Assembly: GCF_030915465.1 (NCBI RefSeq)
Contig: NZ_CP133267.1
Location: forward strand, 2,634,501 to 2,698,500
Direction: 5' to 3'
From: Neobacillus sp. PS3-34
GTDB lineage: Bacteria > Bacillota > Bacilli > Bacillales > Cytobacillaceae
DNA length: 64,000 bases
Shown here in pieces: positions 1-8,901 of this stretch. The notes under the pieces were generated by a model that did no database searches, had not been told where the DNA came from, and was given only the letters and a program-made list of their open reading frames with translations. The translations under genes were made by a program, and so were the position numbers. Position 1 is the first letter of the stretch; each line of letters begins with the position of its first letter.

Positions 1-105
1 ACTCAAAGCCGCATAGCGAATATCGGTTCTTCTGGATAATTCTCTTAATGGTAAACCCTTATCCATCATTAACTTATGAATTTTCCCTCTCACTTTTCGC
101 CTCAT
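1..105 (-). CDS. XRE-type helix-turn-helix regulator, N-terminus only
   Basis: The gene runs off the left edge, so only 35 residues are visible, beginning MRRKVRGKIHKLMMDKG. The pattern KLMMDKGLPLRELSRRTDI matches the first two helices of a Cro/CI-type DNA-binding domain, in which LxELSxRT is the helix leading into the turn. The start is the ATG at 105, preceded by AAGGAGAAC at ideal spacing. The short basic lead suggests a small single-domain repressor of the YozG kind, but the rest of the protein is unseen. Family call from pattern; function inferred. Confidence 0.6.
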   Translation of the reverse strand, partial: MRRKVRGKIHKLMMDKGLPLRELSRRTDIRYAALS

Positions 106-155
106 AGTTCTCCTTACATCCAATTAAATTGACTATAAAGAAAAACTAACATAAT

Positions 156-201
156 AAAATCCCGCGAGTGGTACGCATATGCGTACCACTCGCGGGATTT
201 T
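156..201. repeat. 46-bp perfect palindrome
   Basis: The sequence is symmetrical about position 178.5 with no mismatch: the left arm AAAATCCCGCGAGTGGTACG is mirrored completely. It would form a 20-bp-plus stem in RNA, or a cruciform. A degenerate copy lies at 11524-11571 in the same position relative to a CoiA-like gene. It may act as a backup terminator or as a mobile palindromic element; the sequence does not decide between these. Confidence 0.85.
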
Positions 202-300
202 TTGTGTCTGAAATCAATTTGGATGATTGTCCATGTTCTGCCTTGATAGATTTTAAAGTAAAGGGCATTTCATAAATAAGAGGTTTGTATAAAAAGACAA

Positions 301-339
301 TAAAAATAGGCAAAGAGTTATGAACAGCTCTTTGCCTAT
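301..339 (-). terminator. Hairpin terminator behind the decayed CoiA-like copy
   Basis: A 12-bp stem ATAGGCAAAGAG/CTCTTTGCCTAT encloses a 10-base loop. Read on the minus strand it is followed by a run of T, as expected for an intrinsic terminator. A diverged copy is at 11679-11712 behind the intact CoiA-like gene. Confidence 0.7.
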
Positions 340-472
340 ATATTTGACAGTAAAAATTACTAAGTGGTCCTATTAAAGAGGTTTTTCAACGATTTGCAGC
401 TTGTTACTTATAATCAGTTGTCATTTTCAGTGTGTTCTTGATTATCTAAGTTATGCCTAAGATTACATTGGA

Positions 473-815
473 TCATAACTCATCTAATAATCTCTTTAAA
501 TCCGAATATGTGGTTACATTGTTTTTCTCGACTAAATCCCATACCAAATGGGAATTGACGCCACCTACTCTAAGCAGCATATAGTTTGTCCAAAGTTCAA
601 TTTGCTGAGATTGCGTCAACCCGATTCTGGCTCTTAATACTTCTTTAAGTTAGTATTCGATAGGGATTTCGAAAGTAGTGAATATGCAGTTTATCGTGTT
701 GAATTCGTTTTTTTTGATTTATTTTTCTTGTAACCGTTATTCTACAGTTGCTCTCAGTCTATTCAAATCTCATTTTTTATCTCTATCTTCCGTTTTTGGC
801 GAGAAGCTTTATAAA
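473..815 (-). pseudogene. Decayed C-terminal fragment of a CoiA-like gene
   Basis: On the minus strand this stretch is recognisably the last 115 or so codons of the CoiA-like gene at 11847-13145. It keeps the same final residues LDEL before TGA and matching patches such as the region coding for LWTNYMLRR. It carries many substitutions, small indels and stops, and no intact frame remains. Homology continues downstream through a shared hairpin (301-339) and palindrome (156-201). It is the older, decayed copy of a segmental duplication; the N-terminal three quarters are absent. Confidence 0.8.
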
Positions 816-883
816 AGTTCTTAAGCTCAAATACCACCTACAGAGGTATTTGAAAAGTTAGATTGTCGGTATTATTAGAAATG

Positions 884-1478
884 CTAGGAAGCCTTTTCTT
901 GAATGGGATTTTCATAAGAAATATAACATTCCAATGATTTTAAAACTGTTACATCTCTACGTAGGATAGTAGTTTTACGAAAAATAAACATACCTAAACA
1001 AATACTAATTACCAAAAACAAACCTGAAATTTGAGAGTAGAGATCCTGCGAATGATATTCAAAACTTTTATTTAAAAAAAGAACAGTTAGACTGGTTAAT
1101 GCTGACGCAGCAAAAGCGACAAACATCATAATATATATGGGTTGCTTTTTGATGTTTCTACTAACACTTCTAAGTATTTTATGAAAATTAATATATCCTC
1201 TTTTTTGAAATCTTGCTCTTTTAAATCGGAAATGATCCAATTGAAAAAATTTCTATCACCATAAATTTTCCAATACTTTCTTTTTAAAACTTTATTATAG
1301 TAAGAATACACCAGATCGTCCTTCACTAATAATATTTCGGGTCTAATAAAAAATAAAACAATAACTCCTATACGCCTAAAAGGAAAAAAAGAACTAAACA
1401 CTGAGATTTTAAGTTTTTATGGTATGAGTTTTCAATATTTATAATTCCGAAAATAAACCAAAATAAATAATAAAACAT
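884..1478 (-). pseudogene. Broken small membrane protein gene (two frameshifts)
   Basis: Three overlapping reading frames make sense only as one gene. A good start (GAGGTGAAAA then ATG at 1478) opens MFYYLFWFIFGIIN, which stops after about 36 codons. A second frame continues with a hydrophobic segment and the charged IYGDRNFFNWIISDLKEQ region. A third frame begins within it and gives two membrane segments (IMMFVAFAASALTSLTVLF and ISGLFLVISICLGMFIF). Adding one A to the run at 1146-1150 (T on the plus strand) joins frames two and three as VETSKKQPIYIMMF. The repaired product would be about 195 residues with three to four membrane spans. Family not recognised. Confidence 0.55.
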
Positions 1479-1615
1479 TTTTCACCTCTTAATTAAATTC
1501 AAGTATAATCCTATTTTAATTTAGGAATAAAATTAAAGCATTAATTTTTTATTGAATATCGGCAATTTCGGTGCCTGTATCACGGCCTTAGGCTGGTTAA
1601 AAAATGATAAAATTT

Positions 1616-1668
1616 CGGTGCATGTCACGCCCCGGATTTACTTGTTTCACAATTGGTTTCACGGAGTG
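1616..1668. repeat. Degenerate intergenic repeat (TGTCACGCCCCGGATT type)
   Basis: The segment reads GTGCATGTCACGCCCCGGAT followed by TTACTTGTTTCACAATTGG. It resembles 8368-8446 and the left flank of the composite repeats near 13300, 15790 and 55905. It is therefore repeat debris, not a coding region. Confidence 0.6.
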
Positions 1669-1776
1669 GAGAGTAGAAATATCGGTGTCATCACGTTCAG
1701 AGGTTTGCACCGATTCTATCTAAATATAGATAGGTTTATAACCTGTAAATCATAATAGCTAATTCTGTGGAAAAAC

Positions 1777-1800
1777 AGTTAATAAAACGTTTGATTGAAT
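1777..1800. repeat. Degenerate copy of the AATCAAACGTTTGATT palindrome
   Basis: GTTAATAAAACGTTTGATTG differs from the common GTTAATCAAACGTTTGATTG by one base. Flanking bases (GGAAAAACA before, AATCGG after) also match the family loosely. Confidence 0.65.
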
Positions 1801-1833
1801 CGGTTTCGTGTTTATATTTTTATAAGTGAAAAA

Positions 1834-1875
1834 GAGGCAGCATGACTTCATATTCGAAGATGCTGCCTCATTCTT
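1834..1875 (-). terminator. Intrinsic terminator
   Basis: The arms GAGGCAGCAT and ATGCTGCCTC form a stem with an inner CTTC/GAAG pairing. On the minus strand the stem is followed by CTTTTTC. It ends the minus-strand gene at 1883-2149. A close relative is at 19131-19175. Confidence 0.8.
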
Positions 1876-1882
1876 TGAAGGA

Positions 1883-2149
1883 TTATTTCAGATCTGTCAG
1901 GTCATAGCTTTTTGTTTCGTTTATGGTGCCGAAGTCTTTTTTTGATAAATAGGGAAAATGCTTCAAATCAATTTCTCTAACAAACATGGAGATGGCGTTA
2001 TACGTACAAAAAGATAATTTACTGGTAGCGATGCAGCCGTTTGAATATCTGCCCATGCGCTCTACTATATAATCAATCGACTTGCCCTTTATGTAGTACT
2101 CCGAGGTGGTGTGTGCTTTGGAAGTGACATATAAGATGAAATAGTTCAT
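1883..2149 (-). CDS. Small hypothetical protein next to an XRE regulator
   Basis: An 88-residue soluble protein beginning MNYFILYVTSKAHTTSEYY. I do not recognise the family. The ATG at 2149 was chosen because GGAGG lies seven bases upstream; an in-frame ATG at 2221 has no usable ribosome binding site. It follows the XRE gene at 2232-2462 on the same strand, so the two are probably co-transcribed and end at the hairpin at 1834-1875. The arrangement of a small regulator followed by a small effector is common in Bacillus, but no toxin or antidote signature is visible. Confidence 0.6.
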   Translation of the reverse strand: MNYFILYVTSKAHTTSEYYIKGKSIDYIVERMGRYSNGCIATSKLSFCTYNAISMFVREIDLKHFPYLSKKDFGTINETKSYDLTDLK

Positions 2150-2231
2150 GGTAATGCCTCCATCGTATCCATTTTTCCTTAACGGATTTTCACCAATTTC
2201 AACAGGTGATTTGATTTTCATTCCTCATACT

Positions 2232-2462
2232 TTATCTCTTTTTATCCTCCGCTTCTTTTACTAGCTCCCACGTCTTCATATCCAGTTCTCTCGCTATCGC
2301 AGCAAGTTTATCGAGGGTTGGACTGTTTTTATCGTTTTCGAGGTTACTCATATATTTTCGCGTGATGCCACTGCGAAATGCCAGTTCATCTTGTTTAATC
2401 CCCTTAACTTCTCTCAACCTTATTATGGTCTTGCCAATGTAAATGGTCCTCTTTTTCTCCAA
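2232..2462 (-). CDS. XRE-family transcriptional regulator
   Basis: A compact Cro/CI-type DNA-binding protein. The helix-turn-helix is seen as IIRLREVKGIKQDELAFRSG followed by ITRKYMSNLENDKNSPTLD, the classic XRE core with YMSNLENDKNSPTL in the recognition and third helices. The rest is a short helical tail. A TTG start at 2462 is preferred because AAGGAG lies nine bases upstream; it gives about 76 residues. A GTG at 2516 would add 18 residues but lacks a binding site. It probably controls its own promoter and the downstream gene at 1883-2149. Confidence 0.8.
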   Translation of the reverse strand: MEKKRTIYIGKTIIRLREVKGIKQDELAFRSGITRKYMSNLENDKNSPTLDKLAAIARELDMKTWELVKEAEDKKR

Positions 2463-2772
2463 GGAATTTTTCTCCTTTTTAAGACCATTAGATACCTCGC
2501 GAAAACTCTTAACCACGTAATATATGACGCATTAGACCGGTAGGAGGAAATGTTTTTATAGGATTCATATTAGGTAGATGAAATCTTATGAAGCCATACA
2601 TGAAATTAATGTTTTTGCCCCTTCGCTGTAGTAATAGCTTGAAACATGATATGGGACAAGCATTTTATTGGTATATAATAGAATATAAGATATTTACTGT
2701 AAAAAATGAATAGAGTCGATTGATTTGAGTTTTCAAATTAGCGGGAAATCAACTCCATAGGAGGAGAACAGC
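2463..2772. other. Intergenic region between divergent genes
   Basis: About 310 bases between the XRE regulator (minus) and the Mrr-type gene (plus). It must hold both promoters. No repeat, hairpin or small gene stands out. Confidence 0.5.
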
Positions 2773-3489
2773 TTGAGTAAAAGAAGAACCAAAAAACAAC
2801 AACGAGAATTAGAAGAAGGAATTAAAGGATTAATTGGTATGGTGGGATTAGGCTCCTATTGGTTTACAAGATCCATCTACCAGACCGGAATTATCATGGG
2901 CATTGCCCTCATCTTAATCATCGCTATAGCAATCTATAAAAAAAATAAACGAAATGAACGTCTAAGAAATTCAGGTATTAGTGAAATTGATGCAATGGAT
3001 GGCATTCAATTTGAACATTATTTAAAAGAACTGTACAAGTCCAAAGGCTATGCTGCTGAGGTTACCAGTGCAAGTGGTGATTATGGAGGAGATTTATTGC
3101 TTTCGAAGGAAGGTAGAAAAGTCGTCGTCCAGGCAAAACGGTATTCAAAGGATGTCGGTATAAAAGCAGTTCAGGAAGTGGTCGGTGCAAAAGCCTATTA
3201 TTCAGCAGATGAAGCCTGGGTTGTTTCCAATAGCTACTTTACAAAAGCAGCTAAAGAACTGGCAAAGAAAAGCAATGTAGTATTAGTAGACCGCGATGAG
3301 CTAATAGAGAGTATTCTTGGTTCAAATCCAGGTATGAAAAGGGAGAGTTCGTCGGTGACCGTTTCTGGCAACGCGGTTACTGTATGCAGTAAATGTGGCA
3401 GCCCGATGGTTCTGAAGACAGGGAAGAGAGGGAAATTTCTTGGCTGCAGTAATTTTCCTAACTGCAGGTTTACGCAGGATGCTGGGTGA
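2773..3489 (+). CDS. Membrane-anchored Mrr-type restriction endonuclease-fold protein
   Basis: A 238-residue protein with three parts. Residues about 20-56 contain a hydrophobic hairpin ([13 protein letters not shown] and [16 protein letters not shown]). Residues about 75-185 are an Mrr-type endonuclease fold with GDYGGDLLL and [10 protein letters not shown], the D...QxK catalytic pattern of the Mrr_cat/DUF2034 family. Residues about 205-235 form a topoisomerase-type zinc ribbon (CSKCGSPM...[10 protein letters not shown]). The TTG start at 2773 follows GGAGGAGAACAGC. The fold is known to cut DNA, often modified DNA, in restriction enzymes; membrane-linked versions are widespread in Bacillus and their role is unsettled. 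No methylase partner is nearby. Confidence 0.85.
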   Translation: MSKRRTKKQQRELEEGIKGLIGMVGLGSYWFTRSIYQTGIIMGIALILIIAIAIYKKNKRNERLRNSGISEIDAMDGIQFEHYLKELYKSKGYAAEVTSASGDYGGDLLLSKEGRKVVVQAKRYSKDVGIKAVQEVVGAKAYYSADEAWVVSNSYFTKAAKELAKKSNVVLVDRDELIESILGSNPGMKRESSSVTVSGNAVTVCSKCGSPMVLKTGKRGKFLGCSNFPNCRFTQDAG

Positions 3490-3526
3490 GTTTACTTCTT
3501 GGTCTACCTCGAAGTTTGTCGGAAAA

Positions 3527-3600
3527 TAGTTAATCAAACGTTTGATTGAATGAGGGCAAAAGCTTGGTATGAATGGATTTAAATAATATTCCCGTGCCTG
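3527..3600. repeat. Palindrome repeat (family A), with flank
   Basis: AATAGTTAATCAAACGTTTG followed by ATTGAATGAGGGCAAAAGC. The core AATCAAACGTTTGATT is a perfect 16-bp palindrome. The right flank (AAGCTTGGTATGAATGGATT) matches the copies at 13318 and 15814. The usual hairpin is reduced here to GTGCCTGTCAC. Confidence 0.85.
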
Positions 3601-3615
3601 TCACTTCCCTTAATC

Positions 3616-3670
3616 AACCGTTTTCCTGATTTATCAACCGAAAATAGGAAGTTTATCAACTTTTAATAGA
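3616..3670. repeat. Short array of TTATCAACCG repeats
   Basis: Two to three units spaced about 21 bases apart (AATCAACCG, TTTATCAACCG, TTTATCAACTT). The same motif and spacing recur at 51441-51545. Confidence 0.6.
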
Positions 3671-3733
3671 TTGAGTGGAGGGACAGACCTCTACTGAGGT
3701 AAAGCGAGAGAGGACAGACTCCCATCAAGAAAA

Positions 3734-3770
3734 GGCCGAACATCACAAGGATGTCCGGCCATTCTTTTTT
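3734..3770. terminator. Bidirectional terminator
   Basis: GGCCGAACATC and GATGTCCGGCC form an 11-bp stem around a 5-base loop. It has an A run before and ATTCTTTTTT after it. It lies between the convergent Mrr-type gene and the large protease gene and could serve both. Confidence 0.8.
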
Positions 3771-3781
3771 GAAAATCCATC

Positions 3782-6700
3782 TTATTTGATTTTTAATTCC
3801 AGCGATTCTACTTTGCTTTGGTAGAGGGTACCGTATATGTCTACTGTTTTTAGTGATGGTGTGAGTGTTGTAGAAATCGCTTTATCATTGATCCATTTAA
3901 AGTAATAGGTCACCACGGTTCCTTCGTCTTTTGGATCCTTCGTTACATCGCCCACGAAGGAGGCGGTGTATTCGATTGTATTTGCACCTGCATTGTTTTT
4001 TATGGTGTCAATAGGAGCAAGATCCGTTGCAAAATAGTCCCCGGCATTTCCGCTTGTCACGGGTGTTCCGTCCTTACCGACCAGCTGAAGAACTGAAGGA
4101 TCATAGTTAATGATAGACTGTAATCCGTAAGTGTAAGCCGCATGGGAAATGAATGCTTTTATTTCAATAATATCGCCGGGTTGAGGCTGCCTTGTCCGGG
4201 ACAAGCTGTAAAAGTGTTTCGTTTTGTCCAACGTAAACATCTTTTTGTTCTCCCTGCACGCCATCATTTTTCTTCACGAATTGAGCATCGAGACTGTTTA
4301 CCATACCATCTCTATTGATATCTGCTTTGTCTGCCATCCAGTCCGGATAATACCCGTTTTCGGTCTTATCGTTAAGATAGCGGTTGATCACCATCCGGTC
4401 GTAAAAATCAACCTTGTTATCACCATTTGTATCACCGGCTGTTTGAAGCACGACTGGCAATTCCAATAAAGATACGGGAAGCGCCTTGCCATTTGCATCC
4501 GTTTTGGCCACATAGACATTTTTTATCCATGCACTAACATGTCCGGGGGCGAGTAATTCAATATCATATGTCTCTCCTGGTTTTAGTCCACCTATTAAAT
4601 AACTGCCGTCATAGCCAAATTCCCAGCCAAAGTCTTTCCGGTAACCGTCCAAAGCAAGAAGTTCCTGGTTTGTTGCGGAGTTATATACCTTGATTCTGGT
4701 ACCATCTCCTCCGTATACCACATCTGTCCGTGGCTGGCCGTTTTTATCGAGGAATGCCTCCAGCTTTAGCTTGCCGGTCAATTCGGCAGGGGAAGTGAAG
4801 ACCTCCATTGTTTTTTCCGTACTCATTAATGCTTGTGATCCAGCCGGGCTCGTATAGGCTGCCTTTGTCACATGGAATGTTTTTTGCCCAAGTGCACTTA
4901 CCTCAGGGCTGGTGTTAAAATAAACGTTTGCGACAGGGATGTTGCCGTCCAGGCCGGTCGCTAAACTTTTACCGTCCACCTTAATGCTTAGGGTATTACC
5001 ATTGTTATCTGCGCTTACCACGGCATTCGGAAACTTTTTCAGGAATTCCTGAGATGGCTCTGCTTTTACATAGGTAAAAACGGAATTGTCATAACCCAGT
5101 TCAAATTCTCCTGACAGATAATCCTTTACCTGATTCGCATTTAATGCCACTTTCATTTCTTTGCCAAGCTCGACGTCGTTCGCTTCGACTGAAGTGCTTT
5201 TATCATAATGAAGGGTAAAAGTCTCCGTATTTTCATTTCCTGCTTTATCAGCTACTGTCACTGTCAATGTGCTCGTTCCAGGGGGAATATTTTGAATGGC
5301 AAAATCCATGTTTTCGTCTTTTGTCTCATATCTGGCTTGTAAATCAGGTGATTCAGCCGATACAACCTTGCCATCCTGTTTGATTTCATACTTTATTTTA
5401 ATCATATTAAACAATGCGTTATCCGAAAACATCCAATTCTTCACGATGTACACAATTTTTGTTCCTGTTATGGAGCCCATCCAGTCAGACGAGCTAACGG
5501 TAATGTCATGGCTTTTGTTATCGTCAAGCAGAATTTGTGTTTTATCACTCTCAACCACGGCTAATTTGTTTTTATAAGTGTCATTTCCGTATTGGTCTGT
5601 TGATGCAAAATATATACTGTACAGGCCGGATATTGCTGTTTTTTCCTCTAACAGATTGCCTTGATCGTCAATTGGCTGATACGAACCGTTCCAGGTAAAA
5701 TGATGGTCGCCTTTCGTTAATTCATCTGTTTGTATATCCTTGATTAATCCGATTTCTCCCGTATCATGATTGAGGGCAAAAAAGTAGCCTTCATTCATTT
5801 TCGTATTCAGGGAATAATCAATGGTTGTCGTATCCTTTATACCGTCTCCATTCGGTGAAAGGAATTGGTATAGTGCAAAGGAAGAAACACCAGGGAATAT
5901 TTTTGCGTTTTTAAAAGCAGCAAATGGCACCTGGAGCTTAGGGACATTGCGGCCATCCGGCGCTAAATAGACAAATCCTTCATACCTTCCGTCGGCTCCT
6001 GCCTCATCCGGCTTTAACGTTACCTGTATCTCTTTTTCACTTTTGGCAGGTATCGTAATGTTTTTTGTATCAAAAACCAGCCTTGGTTCACCGCCGCCTG
6101 CAAGCGTAGGGGTAGGATTTTCTTCATCCGGAACCTCATTGGTGAAGTATTTCATCTCATAAGACAGTTTATACGTCACTGGATTGGAAGAGCTGTTTTT
6201 TATTGAAATTGTTTTTGTTTTATCTGCACTTCCCCATATATCGCCAAAGTTAAGGGAAGCGGTGTGGTATTCCACTTGTTCAGGTGATGTTCCCCCGAGT
6301 GGATCCTTTGTCAATAAAGCAGTCTCCGGGACTTCGGCCACTATTTCGTCTGTTAACGCCTTAAGCGGCTGAACACGTCCCGAGCCTGTTTCCAAAACGC
6401 TGTACGGCCCTTGGGTAAAAATGCTTGTATCAAGCTTTTTGGAGGTGTTCATCAGCAATGCCTTAATATCAAACGAATGATAAGTTGGATGGGCTTGCTT
6501 CATTAGTGCTGAAATACCGGCAACCATTGGAGTTGCCATACTGGTTCCGGACATGCGGGCATAGGAATGGGAGTAATCCCCATTAAGTGACGGTACGGTT
6601 GAATAGATTGAAACCCCTGGTGCCACGACATCCGGTTTAATATCCCATGTATCCTTTACCGGACCATTCGAACTGAAATCAGCGATATCATCACCAGGAT

Positions 6701-8213
6701 AAGTGTCCCTGGTTACATCGATAAGACGGATGAACGAAGATTTACTTCTTGCCGCTTCCACAACTGCTGCCAGTTCCCGGCCATCATCGCCCCTCATGTC
6801 AAACATAGGAAGCGTTCCAATCACGGGGAACGGACGGTTAATGTTTTCATTCAGACCATCTGCATTAAATGCAATCAATGCTTTTGCGCCAGCCTGCTGT
6901 GCCAGTTTGTTCATGTCGTCAAACACCATGACCCCTCTCTTGGCGAGGGCAATTTTTCCTTTAACATTTACCTTTTTAAAATCAGCCTCTGTACCGAGTC
7001 CAACGTACACCACTTCTGAATCGCGGTAAAATTCCTTTAGGTTTCCAGGCTCCGACTCCAGCATCCAGTTTAACTGATACTTTTTATCCGTTGAAGCACG
7101 GGTAGCTGCTTTATACTGATAAGAATTGATAGGCAAATAAGATGCACCGACCGAGATGGGAAGAGGGGCACCGGCTGGTGATGTGACAGTTCCCAAATTG
7201 CGTCCGTTGCCGTAGTTTCCGTTGGCCACAACCGTGATCACATCTGCAAGCATCGCATTATTAACCGCTCTGCTGGTGGCAGTGTCAGCATCGTTCACCG
7301 GTGCACCCAATGATAGATTGATCACATCCATGCCATCTTTTACTGCTTTTTCAATCCCAGCTATGACCCATTCATCATAGCCGCCCTGCGGTCCGAGAAC
7401 ACGGTAGACATAAAGGTCGGATTGTGGGGCAACGCCTTTCATGCCTCCAGCCTTTGGATTCCCCCTGCCGGCAATAATACCCGATACATGGGTACCGTGA
7501 ACGGAAGTTACTTCACTGTTTCCTTCGTAAGGGTCTTTATCCTGGTCGACAAAATCATACCCGCCTTTGTAAGCATTTTTTAAATCTGGGTGTTTGTAGT
7601 CAATTCCCGTATCAATCACACCGATTTTCATGCCTTTACCGGTAAATCCGGCTGACCAAACCTGGTTCACCCCAAGGAAAGCCATAGGGTCAGTATTAGA
7701 CGCTTTATTGGCAGAATCCTTTTCGTTTGGAATCGGCTCGATTTTGTGATTTTTATAAACCGCGACCACTTCATCTGAATCTATTAGTTTTGGAAGCTCG
7801 GATGATTTGATTTCCATGGCCATTCCGTTAAAAACCGTATCATATGTAGTCTTGATTTTGGCATGGAGATTTTTCTTTGTGATTTGATCTTTGATTTTGT
7901 CGTGGCTCTTTTTGATCTCAAGCTCTGCATTTACCTTATTGAATGACTTATTTCTTATTCCCTGTTTCACGATTGGATCGGTCTTAAGCTCGACAATTAC
8001 ATTTTCACTTTTCTCTGAGTTTAAATGAATGGCCGGATCAATATAAAGATTCTTGTCTGGACTTTGAAGAAGCGTTTTTGCTTTTATTGTTTGTGCGAGG
8101 CTGTTAATACGATCATTTTTCGCTGCTGGTGCCGCTGCATGGACTGCCGAAAAGTTACTGAAAACCAGCAATCCAGATAAAAGAATGCTTGCTCCTTTTT
8201 TAACCTTTTTCAT
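3782..8213 (-). CDS. Large secreted subtilisin-like protease with PA, cohesin-like and dockerin modules (frameshift near C-terminus)
   Basis: A secreted S8 peptidase of about 1475 residues after repair. Residues 1-27 are a signal peptide and about 65-160 an I9-type propeptide. The catalytic triad is Asp201 (VIDTGIDYKHPDL), His239 (HGTHVSGIIAG) and Ser558 (GTSMATPMVAG). A PA domain is inserted at about 370-500. Fn3-like domains follow, then a cohesin-like domain (about 1035-1145), a carboxypeptidase-regulatory-like domain and a dockerin-like pair (DTNGDNKVDFYDRMVINRYL and ADINRDGMVNSLDAQF). The frame breaks near 4185-4200; the other frame continues a second cohesin-like domain (PGDIIEIKAFISHAAYTYG) to 3782. 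Two missing G in AAGG near 4190, or one extra base, would explain it. Start at 8213 follows GGAGG. It resembles Vpr-type minor extracellular proteases. Confidence 0.88.
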
Positions 8214-8556
8214 TTCATTCCTCCACGTAATGTTTTTTTGTTCTTTTTTGAGTACACCTCCTTTCTGTCATAGTCGAAAACACCCAGAAAGAGGTTACAA
8301 ATCATTGATGATTTTTGCTCGACAATTTCTTTTGGCATTTAAACAAAAAATGAAGTCAATAATAAATCCGGTGCCTGTCAGGTCCCGGATTATCTTGTTT
8401 CACGATGGGTCTCACGGATGCCTGTCACGCCCCGGAATTTGTCGGAGATTAATAGAGTTTTAGATAGATATAAAGTGATAGAAGAAGTTGCAGCTGAATA
8501 TTGTTGGGGTGGTTGGTTGTTACGCTTCTTTCTGTTTTGGGAAGGAGGTGATAAAC
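8214..8556. other. Intergenic region with repeat debris
   Basis: Holds the divergent promoters of the protease gene and the small gene at 8557. At 8368-8446 it has two tandem partial copies of the CCTGTCA(C/G)G(C/T)CCCGGA element that flanks the composite repeats elsewhere. Confidence 0.6.
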
Positions 8557-8691
8557 ATGGAAACTTTTCTTGAAATTCTACGAGAAGTTCTGAAGGGAAT
8601 TAATAATAAAGTCACTTGTCTAACATCTCCCCTTACAATTAAACTCTCTGTTATTGGGCTAACAATTACAGGGAGGTATAAGCAGTGCTAA
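8557..8691 (+). CDS. Possible 44-residue peptide gene with a near-perfect ribosome binding site
   Basis: The ATG at 8557 follows GAAGGAGGTGATAAAC, nearly a full complement to the 16S rRNA tail at ideal spacing. The peptide starts METFLEILREVLKGINN and ends with a hydrophobic, threonine-rich tail TIKLSVIGLTITGRYKQC. The N-terminal half is an amphipathic helix. No family is recognised. A small membrane-active or regulatory peptide is possible, but length alone makes this uncertain; the ribosome binding site is the main support. Confidence 0.45.
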   Translation: METFLEILREVLKGINNKVTCLTSPLTIKLSVIGLTITGRYKQC

Positions 8692-8771
8692 CAGTGACTG
8701 ATATTATTCATATCAAACAAGAAGTGAATATAAAAAGTCGTTCTTAGTTTGGATATGGGTTACAGCCATTT

Positions 8772-8795
8772 TTTATAAAACGTTTGATTAAGAAA
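8772..8795. repeat. Partial palindrome repeat (family A)
   Basis: TTATAAAACGTTTGATTAAG keeps the right half of the family A palindrome, AAACGTTTGATT, with a decayed left arm. Confidence 0.5.
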
Positions 8796-8858
8796 ATGAA
8801 AGTGGGAATCTGGTCGAGAGATGGAATATTATGAATAACGGTTTTAGTATAGAAAATG

Positions 8859-8893
8859 AAAGGCTAACCCTAATGCTGCATAGGTTAGCCTTT
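8859..8893 (-). terminator. Terminator of the membrane repeat-protein gene
   Basis: The stem AAAGGCTAACC/GGTTAGCCTTT lies just downstream of the minus-strand gene ending at 8902. The arms carry A and T ends that supply the uridine tail. Confidence 0.75.
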
Positions 8894-8901
8894 ACTATTT
8901 A

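Noticed and set aside
884..1401. Two separate overlapping membrane genes
   Set aside because: One added A joins them into a continuous protein, and neither has a full set of start signals alone.
1552..1755. 67-codon plus-strand frame
   Set aside because: It consists largely of repeat DNA (TGTCACGCCCCGGATT type), has no ribosome binding site, and its translation has no coding character.
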